In this document: positions 34,513 through 42,815 of the stretch, piece after piece
Position numbering within the stretch: the stretch's first letter is position 1
Layout of the letters: each line of letters opens with the position of its first letter
Assembly: GCF_018131005.1 (NCBI RefSeq)
Contig: NZ_JAFCJK010000002.1
Span: forward strand, 1-64,000
Source of the DNA: Bradyrhizobium lablabi
Lineage (GTDB): Bacteria > Pseudomonadota > Alphaproteobacteria > Rhizobiales > Xanthobacteraceae
DNA length: 64,000 bases
Direction: 5' to 3'
Position numbers and translations under genes: made by a program
The notes under the pieces: model-generated
The model's input: only the letters and a program-made list of their open reading frames with translations
Told to the model about the DNA's origin: nothing
The model's database searches: none

Positions 34513-36045
34513 TCACAACGGCAGATTGTCGTGCTTCTTCGCGGGAATCTCGACCTTCTTGTCCTTCAGCATCGCAAGCGCCCTTGCGATCCGCCGGCGG
34601 GTGGAGTGCGGCATGATGACGTCGTCGATATAGCCGCGCTCGGCGGCGATGAAGGGGGAGAGGAAGCGGTCCTCGTATTCCTTGGTGCGCGCGGCGATCT
34701 TGTCGGGATCGCCGATGTCGCTGCGGAAGATGATTTCCACCGCGCCCTTCGCGCCCATCACTGCGATCTGCGCGGTCGGCCAGGCGTAGTTCATGTCGGC
34801 GCCGATCTCCTTTGAGGCCATGACGTCGAATGCGCCGCCATAGGCCTTGCGGGTGATGACGGTGACAAGTGGCACCGTGCACTGCGAATAGGCGAACAAC
34901 AGCTTGGCGCCGTGCTTGATCAGGCCGCCATATTCCTGGCTCGTGCCCGGCAGGAAGCCCGGCACGTCGACGAAGGTGACGATCGGGATGTTGAAGGCGT
35001 CGCAGAAGCGTACGAAGCGCGCCGCTTTGCGCGACGCATCCGAGTCGAGCACGCCCGCCAGCACCATCGGCTGGTTGGCGACGAAGCCGACGGTGCGGCC
35101 GGCGATGCGGCCGAAGCCGGTGACGATGTTCCGGGCGAAGGTCTCGGAGATCTCGAAGAAGTCGCCCTCGTCCACGACCTTGAGGATCAGCTCCTTCATG
35201 TCGTAGGGCTTGTTCGGATTGTCGGGGATCAGCGTATCAAGCGAATTGTCGACGCGCTCGATCGAATCGAAGCTCGGCCATTCCGGCACGCCGTCGCTGT
35301 TGTTCGACGGCAGGAAGTCGATCAGCCGGCGCATCTGCAACAGCGCGTCGACGTCGTTCTCGAATGCGCCGTCCGCGATCGATGAACGCGTCGCATGCAC
35401 GGAGGCGCCGCCGAGCTCCTCGGCGGTGACGACCTCGTTGGTGACGGTCTTCACCACATCGGGGCCGGTGACGAACATATAGCTCGTGTTCTTCACCATG
35501 AAGATGAAGTCGGTCATCGCGGGCGAATAAACGTCGCCGCCGGCGCAGGGGCCCATGATGACGGAGATCTGCGGGATCACGCCCGAGGCGATGACGTTGC
35601 GGCGGAACACGTAGGAATAGCCCGCGAGCGCGGCGACGCCCTCCTGGATGCGCGCGCCGCCGGCGTCATAGAGGCCGATGATCGGCGCCCTCGCCTTCAT
35701 CGCCATGTCCTGCAACTTCGTGATCTTCAGCGCATGGGTTTCGGAGAGCGAGCCGCCGAACACCGTGAAATCCTTGGCGAAGACAAACGTCTTGCGGCCG
35801 TTGACCGTGCCCCAGCCGGTGACCACGCCGTCGCCCGGTATCTTGGTCTTGTCCATGCCGAATTCGGTCGAGCGGTGCTCGACGAACATGTCGAATTCCT
35901 CGAACGAGCCCTTGTCCAGCAACAGCTCGATGCGCTCCCGCGCGGTCAATTTTCCGCGCGCGTGCTGCGCCTCGATGCGCTTTTCGCCACCGCCAAGTTT
36001 GGCGCCGGCACGCCGTGCTTCGAGGGTATCGAGGATATCTTTCAT
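34513..36045 (-). CDS. acyl-CoA carboxylase beta (carboxyltransferase) subunit, PccB-like
   Basis: A 510-residue carboxyltransferase subunit, the usual length for PccB. It has the two crotonase-type halves: an N-terminal half with [20 protein letters not shown] and the oxyanion [13 protein letters not shown], and a C-terminal half with [22 protein letters not shown]. It transfers carboxyl from biotin to propionyl-CoA in the methylmalonyl-CoA pathway, probably also longer acyl-CoA. The alpha subunit with biotin carboxylase is not in this window. A 60-base leader separates it from the divergent DUF4260 gene. Confidence 0.9.
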   Translation of the reverse strand: MKDILDTLEARRAGAKLGGGEKRIEAQHARGKLTARERIELLLDKGSFEEFDMFVEHRSTEFGMDKTKIPGDGVVTGWGTVNGRKTFVFAKDFTVFGGSLSETHALKITKLQDMAMKARAPIIGLYDAGGARIQEGVAALAGYSYVFRRNVIASGVIPQISVIMGPCAGGDVYSPAMTDFIFMVKNTSYMFVTGPDVVKTVTNEVVTAEELGGASVHATRSSIADGAFENDVDALLQMRRLIDFLPSNNSDGVPEWPSFDSIERVDNSLDTLIPDNPNKPYDMKELILKVVDEGDFFEISETFARNIVTGFGRIAGRTVGFVANQPMVLAGVLDSDASRKAARFVRFCDAFNIPIVTFVDVPGFLPGTSQEYGGLIKHGAKLLFAYSQCTVPLVTVITRKAYGGAFDVMASKEIGADMNYAWPTAQIAVMGAKGAVEIIFRSDIGDPDKIAARTKEYEDRFLSPFIAAERGYIDDVIMPHSTRRRIARALAMLKDKKVEIPAKKHDNLPL

Positions 36046-36181
36046 TTGCTTTCGCCCGTATTAGCTACCGCATCAAGGATTGGCCGGGTTCTAACACGGC
36101 ATTTTCCGAACCGGAAACCGGGTTATGGGTGGCCCGGACGGCAAGAACGGTAGGATTTTCTGACCCCTGGGGGATGCTCCG

Positions 36182-36592
36182 ATGAACGAAACGACCACAC
36201 TGGAGACCGGCGCTCCGACCGGCGGGGTGCGCACGCTGCTGCGGCTCGAGGGCCTCGTGCTGTTCCTCGGAATGACCGTGCTCTATGCCGTCTGGGAGGG
36301 GTCGTGGCTGGTCTATGTCCTGCTCTTCCTGGTGCCGGACCTGAGCTTTGCCGCCTACCTTGCCGGACCCCGCGTCGGCGCGATCGTCTACAACGCCGCC
36401 CACGCCTATCTCGCACCGGTCGCGCTGATGACGCTCGGATTCGCCACGTCCTCGCCGCTGGTGCTGTCGATCGCGATGATCTGGCTCGCCCATATCGGCA
36501 TCGACCGCGCGCTCGGCTACGGACTGAAATATCAGGCCGGTTTCGGCTTCACTCATCTGGGGCATATCGGGAGGCAGAAATTGACAGGCTGA
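36182..36592 (+). CDS. DUF4260 membrane protein, 136 aa
   Basis: The protein has about four membrane helices and the family signature: LLRLEGLVLFLGMTVLY, LFLVPDLSFAAYLAG, AIVYNAAHAYLAP and HIGIDRALGYGLKY. DUF4260 proteins are small integral membrane proteins of unknown role. It is 62 bp upstream of the dienelactone-hydrolase-like gene on the same strand, which may be co-transcribed. Confidence 0.9.
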   Translation: MNETTTLETGAPTGGVRTLLRLEGLVLFLGMTVLYAVWEGSWLVYVLLFLVPDLSFAAYLAGPRVGAIVYNAAHAYLAPVALMTLGFATSSPLVLSIAMIWLAHIGIDRALGYGLKYQAGFGFTHLGHIGRQKLTG

Positions 36593-36654
36593 CGGGCGCT
36601 TGCTGTAGTCGCGCCCCAACGGGCGATGCAACTCCATCAAATCAGGAGGAGCCG

Positions 36655-37653
36655 ATGCTGACAGACTGGCGAGTTGCCGCGACGGCCGCGATCTTTTGCG
36701 GCGTGCTCTTCGCCTGTATCGAGACCAGCGCACAGTCGGTCCCGAAGGAGATCGCGGCGCGCACCGAGATCTACGCCATCCCCTCGCTGACGATCTCGGA
36801 CCAGCAATTCCTGACCGGCGATGCCAACGGCAAGCAGGTGACAGTCGCGGGCGAATTCCGCATCGCGCAAGGGATCGGCAAGCTGCCGGTCGTCGTGCTG
36901 ATGCACGGCTCGAGCGGCGTCGGCGGCAACACGGACGCCTGGGTGCACCAGTTCAACAGCATGGGAATTTCCACCTTCGTGATCGACGGCTTTTCCGGCC
37001 GCGGCCTGACCGCGACCGGACCGAACCAGGCCCTGCTCGGCCGGCTCAATCTCATCGTCGACATCTACCGATCGCTCGACATCCTCGCCAAGCATCCGCG
37101 CGTCGATCCCGAACGCATCGTGCTGATGGGTTTCTCGCGCGGCGGCCAGGCGACGCTCTATGCGAGCCTCGACCGCTTCAACAAGCTCTGGAACAGATCG
37201 GGCGTCCAGTTCGCGGCCTATATCCCGTTCTATCCGGATTGCTCGACGAGCTACGCCACCGACACCGAAGTCGCGGCGCGCCCGATCCGGATCTTCCACG
37301 GCACGCCCGACGACTATAATCCCGTCGCAAGCTGCAAGGCCTTCGTCGCGCGGTTACTGGACGCCAAGCGCGACGTGGCGCTTACCGAATACCCCGACTC
37401 CGCGCACGGCTTCGATGCCGGCCTGATCGGCAACGACAAGGTCGTGGAATCCACGGGATCGCAGACCGTGCGCCACTGCACCATCAAGGAGGGTGAAGGC
37501 GGCGTGCTGATGAACGCCGCAACCCAGACGCCCTTCAGCTACAAGGACTCCTGCGTCGAAGTCAGCCCGCATGTCGGCGGCAATCCGACCACCGCGCTCG
37601 AGGCCCGCAAGGCCGTGAGCGATTTCCTGCAGTCGCTGTTCAAGCTGGGATAG
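36655..37653 (+). CDS. exported dienelactone-hydrolase-like alpha/beta hydrolase, 332 aa
   Basis: AGGAGG lies six bases before the ATG. An N-terminal signal of about 25 residues precedes the hydrolase domain: the oxyanion region VVVLMHGSSGVGGN, nucleophile in LMGFSRGGQA, acid in FHGTPDDYNP and His in SAHGFDA. It belongs to the DLH-like family that cleaves esters or lactones. Cys pairs (PDCS, CKAF, RHCTIK, DSCVEV) suggest disulfides in the periplasm. Substrate unknown. Confidence 0.88.
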   Translation: MLTDWRVAATAAIFCGVLFACIETSAQSVPKEIAARTEIYAIPSLTISDQQFLTGDANGKQVTVAGEFRIAQGIGKLPVVVLMHGSSGVGGNTDAWVHQFNSMGISTFVIDGFSGRGLTATGPNQALLGRLNLIVDIYRSLDILAKHPRVDPERIVLMGFSRGGQATLYASLDRFNKLWNRSGVQFAAYIPFYPDCSTSYATDTEVAARPIRIFHGTPDDYNPVASCKAFVARLLDAKRDVALTEYPDSAHGFDAGLIGNDKVVESTGSQTVRHCTIKEGEGGVLMNAATQTPFSYKDSCVEVSPHVGGNPTTALEARKAVSDFLQSLFKLG

Positions 37654-37680
37654 CAGCGTCGATGCACAATCGTAGAACCT

Positions 37681-37789
37681 GTCATTGCGAGCGAGCAATC
37701 CACGCCGCCATGCGCGGATAGGTGGATTGCTTCGTCGCTTCAGCGCAAAATTGCTTCGCAATTTTGTCGCGAGCTCCTCGCAATGACGG
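37681..37789. repeat. dispersed hairpin repeat, family R1, copy 4 (with extra inner hairpin)
   Basis: The 109-bp copy opens GTCATTGCGAGCGAGC and closes GAGCTCCTCGCAATGACGG. Inner arms GCAATCCAC/GTGGATTGC are present. This copy has an extra CAAAATTG...CAATTTTG hairpin in its right arm that the others lack. It lies between the hydrolase and CMD genes. Confidence 0.85.
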
Positions 37790-37804
37790 CCGATATGAAC
37801 TTCC

Positions 37805-38461
37805 CTACTTCTCCCCGACCTTGAACGGTTCCTCCTTGCCTGATGGCACGGTCTCTTCCGCCATCGCCAGCATCATCGCGACCATCACGTAATTGCCGGC
37901 GACCGCCGTGAGATCGACGATCTGCTGATCGTTGAACACCTTCTTCGCCCGTGCATAGGTGTCGTCCGACACCTTCTTGGTCGTGGTGAGCTCGGTGACG
38001 AAGTCGTACACGACGGCCTCGTCCTCGGCCATTTTCGACGGACGGTTCCCGGCCTTCAGCTCGGCGATGATGTCGGCGGACAAGCCGGCCTTGGCGGCGA
38101 GCGGCGCATGCGCGAACCACTCGACCTGCGAGCGCCATTGCCGCCCGATGATCAGGATCGCGAACTCGTTCAGCCTGGTCGGCACAGAAGTCTGCCAGCG
38201 CAGGTAATAGAACAGATCGTACAGCCGCTGGCCGAGCACGGGGCTGCGGATCATCGGATTGTAGGGACCGCCAAGCCCGACACTCGACACTTTCATGATC
38301 TGCTCGCCGAGCGGCTTCTGCTGCTCGTTGAGCTGGTCCATGGTGAGCTGTGGAAAGCGCGGCTCCTTGCTGGTCGCCGGCGCGGCAAACATCGTCGCCG
38401 CGAACCAGCCCCCGGCGGCGGCAAGCGTGAGCGACGAGAGCCAGACTGACGCCGAATGCAT
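37805..38461 (-). CDS. exported carboxymuconolactone-decarboxylase-like (AhpD-fold) protein
   Basis: A 218-residue protein with N-terminal signal (about 1-30) and the CMD-type all-helical domain: RLNEFAILIIGRQWRSQVEWFAHAPLA, then the helix ending NRPSKMAEDEAVVYDF and a final LTAVAGNYVMVAMMLA. The CxxC of the peroxidase AhpD is absent, so it is not a thiol peroxidase. Substrates of exported CMD proteins are largely unknown. Confidence 0.85.
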   Translation of the reverse strand: MHSASVWLSSLTLAAAGGWFAATMFAAPATSKEPRFPQLTMDQLNEQQKPLGEQIMKVSSVGLGGPYNPMIRSPVLGQRLYDLFYYLRWQTSVPTRLNEFAILIIGRQWRSQVEWFAHAPLAAKAGLSADIIAELKAGNRPSKMAEDEAVVYDFVTELTTTKKVSDDTYARAKKVFNDQQIVDLTAVAGNYVMVAMMLAMAEETVPSGKEEPFKVGEK

Positions 38462-38546
38462 GATTTCCTCCGTTCTTGGTTTTATCTTGGGAATGCTAGT
38501 CGACCCCTGCGTCGCCCGCCAGCCGCGGCCTGCGCAGGTCAGCCCG

Positions 38547-39359
38547 TCACATCGCGACGATGTCGGTGAGGCATTGCTGCGTCACCGTCATCCGTGCGTC
38601 GATCTGCTCGTTGGTCCTGCAATCCATGTTCATCGCGAACACGGTGACCGCGCTGCCCTTCTCGACCCAGCCGACCAGCCAGCCCAGCGAACCGTGCTCG
38701 CGGTCGGTCAATCCGGACTTGGCGCGAATGGTGGCGTCGCCAACCTTCGTGACGGGGAGAATATCACGCACCAGCTCCTGGCTGCGTGTGCCGATCGGCA
38801 GCACGCCGCGGCGCAGCCGGTCGAGGAAATCGACCTGCTGGATCGGATCGATGCGAAGATTTCCGGTCAGCCAGAACTGATCGATGCCGCCGCCAATGTC
38901 GCGATTGCCGTACTCGAGCAAGTCGACATATTTCTGCATCCGCTCCTGTCCGATCCGGCGGGCGATCTCCTGATAGACCGGCACCGCGGAGACCGCGATC
39001 GCCGAGCGCAGCGTGTGATCCTTGTTCCAGGCCTCGACGCTGCGCGTCACGCCGTCCCATTTGAACACGTCCTTGTCGGGGTCCTGGACGACGCCGGTTT
39101 CGAGCGCGATCAGGGAGTTTGCGATCTTGAAGGTCGAAGCCGGAAGCCTGTCCTCGCCGGAGCGGACCTTGTCGCTTGCAATGATCAGGTAGTCATCGAC
39201 CTTGTAGCCGACGAAGGTGCCCTCGGTGCTGAGGTCGAAGAATCGCTTGGCGAGGCCGTCGCGAAACTCGCTGCGCTGGAAGGAGACATTGGCGAAACTG
39301 CGGTACGGCAGGATGCTCGCAGCGGCGAAGAGACCGAGCGCAAGACGGCGATTGATCAC
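38547..39359 (-). CDS. class D (OXA-type) beta-lactamase
   Basis: All class D motifs are present: nucleophile STFK (Ser75, Lys78), SxV (Ser124-Val126), YGN (150-152), Trp163, KSG (214-216) and WxxG (227-230). The fold therefore should hydrolyse penicillins and perhaps carbapenems; OXA enzymes of environmental bacteria vary widely in spectrum. I chose the GTG at 39359 because it starts a standard signal peptide (MINRRLALGLFAAASI, cleavage after SFA) and gives the normal length of 270 aa. An ATG at 39410 would add a 17-residue leader with no ribosome site. No regulator or mobile element is adjacent. Confidence 0.93.
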   Translation of the reverse strand: MINRRLALGLFAAASILPYRSFANVSFQRSEFRDGLAKRFFDLSTEGTFVGYKVDDYLIIASDKVRSGEDRLPASTFKIANSLIALETGVVQDPDKDVFKWDGVTRSVEAWNKDHTLRSAIAVSAVPVYQEIARRIGQERMQKYVDLLEYGNRDIGGGIDQFWLTGNLRIDPIQQVDFLDRLRRGVLPIGTRSQELVRDILPVTKVGDATIRAKSGLTDREHGSLGWLVGWVEKGSAVTVFAMNMDCRTNEQIDARMTVTQQCLTDIVAM

Positions 39360-39498
39360 GACGGGGACCTGGATTGGTTCGAGAAGCGGGAGCAACGTTG
39401 GTGATGCCATCGTGGTGAAAGCATGGCAACAAGGCTGAAGCCGGTGCCCACGGCGCGATGCGATCGGGCCGAAAATCGGCATTGCGCTTTGGGCCTCG

Positions 39499-39575
39499 TT
39501 TGAGCGTGACCTCCGCGCAAACGCTTCGCCTTTTGTCGCGAGGGAAACCGCTACGCGCTTTTCCGGATCATGCTT
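39499..39575. repeat. dispersed repeat, family R2, short inverted copy
   Basis: The element reads CTTTTCCGGATCATGCTT at its right end, the reverse complement of the start of the copy at 31488, and lacks the 13-bp terminal hairpin. Its right end overlaps the stop codon of the FlhX gene (39574-39576), so the insertion supplied or abuts that stop. Confidence 0.8.
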
Positions 39576-39837
39576 AGCGCACCCTGCCCGATAGCCGCAG
39601 CACGAAGATCAGGACTTCGGCGACCGCCTTGTAGAGCTCGGCCGGGATCTCATCGCCGAGCTCGACATTGGCGAGCGCGCCGGCCAGGACCTCGTTCTCC
39701 TCGATGGGAATGTCGTTCTCTCTGGCGATCTCGATGATCCTGGCGCCGATGACGCCCTTGCCCTTGGCGACGACGCGGGGCGCGCCGGAGTGGTCGTAAT
39801 GCAGCGCGACCGCGAGCTGGTTCCTGGTGTCGCTCAT
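39574..39837 (-). CDS. FlhX: stand-alone FlhB C-terminal-like protein, 87 aa
   Basis: The ATG at 39837 overlaps the FliK-like stop codon in ATGA. The product matches the cytoplasmic C-terminal domain of flagellar FlhB after the NPTH cleavage site: LAVALHYDHSGAPRVVAKG, IIEIARENDIPIEENEVLAGAL and the end DEIPAELYKAVAEVLIFVLRL. FlhX proteins can replace the autocleaved FlhB C-tail in the export-gate switch. The pair with FliK is the same arrangement as Bacillus ylqG/ylqH. No other flagellar genes are near. Confidence 0.88.
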   Translation of the reverse strand: MSDTRNQLAVALHYDHSGAPRVVAKGKGVIGARIIEIARENDIPIEENEVLAGALANVELGDEIPAELYKAVAEVLIFVLRLSGRVR

Positions 39838-41375
39838 AGCGCGCGGTCCAGGAAATGCCCGGCCCGGGCGGGCGCTCCTTGCGGCGGCTCGCCATCGCGG
39901 ATGTCGATCTCGCCGGGCACGAGCTCGGCCTGGGCCAGCGCCCGGCTCAATTGCGAGGCGCCGGCGCGTAGCTGCGCGGCGGTCCCTGGCCGCTCGGCCC
40001 ACATGCGCACCGATGTGCGTTCGCCGCTCAGCGAGACCAGCGCATGGACCGGGCCGGCCGGCTCGACATCGAGCGTGAACCGCGCCTTCCACACCCTTTT
40101 GGCGGCCTCGACCTCTTGTTCGCCGCCGTCGCGGGAAATCTCGAACTGGGCCATCGCCGTGCCCTGCGGCGTCAGAAATGGAATCTCGAAATTCCAGCGC
40201 GGCGTCGTGGTGTCGACCTGTGGCGTTGCGGTGTCGATGCGATCGGGGAGCGAAGCGACCTGCAGAAGCGTCTGCCGCGCCAGCGCCGCATCGGTGTTCT
40301 CGAGCAGATGATGCGCGGCAGTGGCGAGCGTTGCGCCGGGACCGATGGATGGCTGCGCGATCGCTTGCGCCGCCGGCGGCGCGCCGCGAAACGGCGGTGG
40401 CGGCGTATTGGCGTGCGCGATGTCGCCGGGCGGGATGTCCCTTGCCGGACGCGCGGAATTGCCGGACTCCCGCAGTGCCTGCTGTATCAGATTGAGCGCG
40501 CCGCCACGTGACGGGACGCCATCGAGCGTCTCAGCGAGCGCGCCGGCAAGGCCTGGGCCGACAGCATCTGGATCGCCGGTAACAGCCAGGCGCGATTGCG
40601 GCAGCGGGATATCCTGCGTCTCGAGATCTGGGGCGCCCGTCGGGACGACGCTCGGTGCCGCCGCGGACAGCGTCCTGGTCGCGTCGGTCGCGCCGAGCGA
40701 GGATTGCAGCGCCTGGCGCAACACGATCAGCGCGGCCTTCAGATCGGGCACGGCGCCGTTGGACTGCACGACACCCGACGCCAGCGAGGCCTCCAACAGC
40801 AGTCCGGATCTCTGGAACGCCGCCTTGATGTCGTCGCCGCCGAGATTGTGATCGAGGCTCGTCTGCTGCGCCAGCACCTGCGCGATCGCAGCCTGCAGCC
40901 TTGGCGGCAGATTGTTCGATGCTATCGCGGCGAGATTGGCAAACAGCGTGCCCTGGCCGCCTTGCACCGTGGCCGCGCTCTGCGCCGCAGCCGTGACCAC
41001 GCCGCGCTCCAGCGGCGTCAGCACGGCCTTGGGCGACGTCGCATTCGCCTCGGAATTTGCCGCGACGTCGGCTGCGGCATCCGCCGACAGCGTCACCAGA
41101 TCGCTCGACGCTGCGGCTTGCCCGACCAGTTGCAGACGGATGCCGTCCTCCGTGTGCGAGACCGCAAGTTGAAGTGTTTGCCCCTGCTGCAAGGGCACCT
41201 CGGACTGGACGTCGATCGACAGGCTCGCGATCGCGATCCGCACCAGGTCGGCGGACAGGATCTTCAGCACCTGCGCATTGACGACGCTGCCCGCCTGCAG
41301 CACGAGTTCGGACGCGACGCTGCCCGTCTCCTGGGTGGCAGGCACCGGCAGCACGGGATTGATCGATATCGGCAT
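39834..41375 (-). CDS. FliK-like hook-length control protein, 513 aa
   Basis: The protein has the FliK plan: an unstructured Ala/Thr/Pro-rich N-terminal two-thirds that acts as a molecular ruler, and a C-terminal Flg_hook domain (about residues 385-480, with WNFEIPFLTPQGTAMAQFEISR and the TLDVEPAGPVHALVSLSGERTSVRMWAE core) that binds FlhB's C domain. The coupling to the FlhX gene matches this interaction. No flagellar gene is adjacent; the pair is probably a spare or specialised switch module. Confidence 0.87.
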   Translation of the reverse strand: MPISINPVLPVPATQETGSVASELVLQAGSVVNAQVLKILSADLVRIAIASLSIDVQSEVPLQQGQTLQLAVSHTEDGIRLQLVGQAAASSDLVTLSADAAADVAANSEANATSPKAVLTPLERGVVTAAAQSAATVQGGQGTLFANLAAIASNNLPPRLQAAIAQVLAQQTSLDHNLGGDDIKAAFQRSGLLLEASLASGVVQSNGAVPDLKAALIVLRQALQSSLGATDATRTLSAAAPSVVPTGAPDLETQDIPLPQSRLAVTGDPDAVGPGLAGALAETLDGVPSRGGALNLIQQALRESGNSARPARDIPPGDIAHANTPPPPFRGAPPAAQAIAQPSIGPGATLATAAHHLLENTDAALARQTLLQVASLPDRIDTATPQVDTTTPRWNFEIPFLTPQGTAMAQFEISRDGGEQEVEAAKRVWKARFTLDVEPAGPVHALVSLSGERTSVRMWAERPGTAAQLRAGASQLSRALAQAELVPGEIDIRDGEPPQGAPARAGHFLDRAL

Positions 41376-41502
41376 GTCAGAGGTCTCGGCCAGGTCGCAG
41401 GCCCACGAAGCGATGTTTCGTGATCCCGCCCTCTTATTGGAGCAACCCGGCTTCCACTCTTCCGGATATGCTCGACGCTAGCCCAGCGTCCTAAACCTCT
41501 CG

Positions 41503-42288
41503 TTAACCGACCACGGACTTCTGAACCTTCAGAATGCTCGCAGCGGCCTTGAAATCGACCAGCCGGGCAGCCCGGCGCGACATAACCTCCTCGTCGGCAC
41601 CCCATGTGTCGATGTTCCAGTCCTCGTCGACATGCGCGGCCGCCCAGATTTGGTCTTCGTCGCGAAAGCCATGCGCGAGCGCAAGCGCCAGCAGTGCCGA
41701 ACCCGTTAGCGTCGTCACCACATGCAGCGCCGCGACCGACCACGGATCGTGCGGAAATGCCGCGCGGGCGGCCTTGATCGCAGCCCCGGGCTGGCCGACA
41801 TGCGTGATCCCCTCGGCGAGGATGAAATGAGCTCCGAGCGTGTCGGCTGCCCAGAACAGAATGGGGTCCCAATGCGTCGCCTCGCGGGCGACCAGCGCCT
41901 CGGGATGGCCGGCACGATAGAACAGCATGTCGCTGCCGAGGAATTTCGCAGCGTCGTCGGCCACGGCATCGACGCGATCGATCACGCCCTCGACGACGCT
42001 GTTGGCAAAACGCGTCAACGGCATGGTCAGGGGCTCGATGGTCTCGCCTTGCGCGTTCCATTCCGTGGCAATCGCGTCCGCGGTGGCGCGCGCCGGCACG
42101 ACCACTGGCTTGCCTGACGGCGAACGGATCGGCCGGCCGTCGAGCGTGATCGAAAAGCCGCCGCCGGCATCGGCAACGCTGGCACGTTCATAGAAGCGCT
42201 TGCGCAGCGGCGCGCGCGTCTGGCGCCGCACTGCTTCCTGCGGATCGGGCGGGGATTGTCCTGCGATTTCATCGAATAATTCGCGCAT
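41503..42288 (-). CDS. ATP12 family chaperone
   Basis: The product assists assembly of F1-ATPase by binding the alpha subunit, as in mitochondrial Atp12. Family features: the KRFYERASVAD start, GGGFSITLDGRPIRSPSGKPVVVPAR, the AIATEWNAQ motif, NSVVEGV, then SDMLFYRAGHPEAL and the WDPIL helix. Length 261 aa is typical in alphaproteobacteria. It is a normal housekeeping gene of the rplQ-degP-rarA-rluA neighbourhood. Confidence 0.93.
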   Translation of the reverse strand: MRELFDEIAGQSPPDPQEAVRRQTRAPLRKRFYERASVADAGGGFSITLDGRPIRSPSGKPVVVPARATADAIATEWNAQGETIEPLTMPLTRFANSVVEGVIDRVDAVADDAAKFLGSDMLFYRAGHPEALVAREATHWDPILFWAADTLGAHFILAEGITHVGQPGAAIKAARAAFPHDPWSVAALHVVTTLTGSALLALALAHGFRDEDQIWAAAHVDEDWNIDTWGADEEVMSRRAARLVDFKAAASILKVQKSVVG

Positions 42289-42421
42289 CGCGCGGCCGGC
42301 TTTCGTTCTCTGGTATTTGCCGCAAGATATGTCAGGGACCGCGGCAAATAAAGCTGATGCGACGGATCAAGGTGCTTGCGGGCCTTTCGCTGGTCATGGC
42401 CATCCTCGACGCGGCCATGCT

Positions 42422-42736
42422 TCAGTCCCGCAAATTGGCGCAGGAGCGCGCATAGGTCGCGCGATCGGACTGGTTCAACCCAAGCGCTGCGCCTTCATCC
42501 AGGCATCTCGACATGCGGTCGCCAAATGAGTTGCGTCTGGAGGAGCGGACGTTCGGATGCGCCGAACGGGGCCCATCGATCTTGGGAACCGGAGGCACTT
42601 CGATCCTGGGTGGCGGCGGCGGCGCCGGCGGCGGCGGGTTGTAGAGCGAACCGCCCGGCGGGAAGAGTTGCGCGAACGCCCCGCCCCCGCTCAAGGCGAC
42701 GATCAGCACGCAGGTGGGAAACAGAGATCGCAGCAT
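42422..42736 (-). CDS. small secreted Pro-rich hypothetical protein, 104 aa
   Basis: The ATG at 42736 starts a signal peptide ending GGGAFAQ at about residue 23; a TTG six bases upstream is a weaker alternative. A Pro run (NPPPPAPPPPPRIEVPPVP) follows, then a C-terminal part with two Cys (MSRCLDEGAALGLN and ARSCANLRD) that may form a disulfide. I recall similar proteins in Bradyrhizobium as hypothetical. Function unknown. Confidence 0.72.
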   Translation of the reverse strand: MLRSLFPTCVLIVALSGGGAFAQLFPPGGSLYNPPPPAPPPPPRIEVPPVPKIDGPRSAHPNVRSSRRNSFGDRMSRCLDEGAALGLNQSDRATYARSCANLRD

Positions 42737-42815
42737 GCCCAATATGTCGTTACGGAGCGACCGATCCGCAAGCCAAATACCTGCTCACCCACTGACGACC
42801 CGCGTCCTGCCTCCG

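Noticed and set aside
34513..36045. Acetyl-CoA carboxylase AccD instead of PccB-like subunit
   Set aside because: Length 510 aa, the [13 protein letters not shown] start and absence of an N-terminal zinc ribbon match the propionyl/acyl-CoA carboxylase beta family, not AccD.
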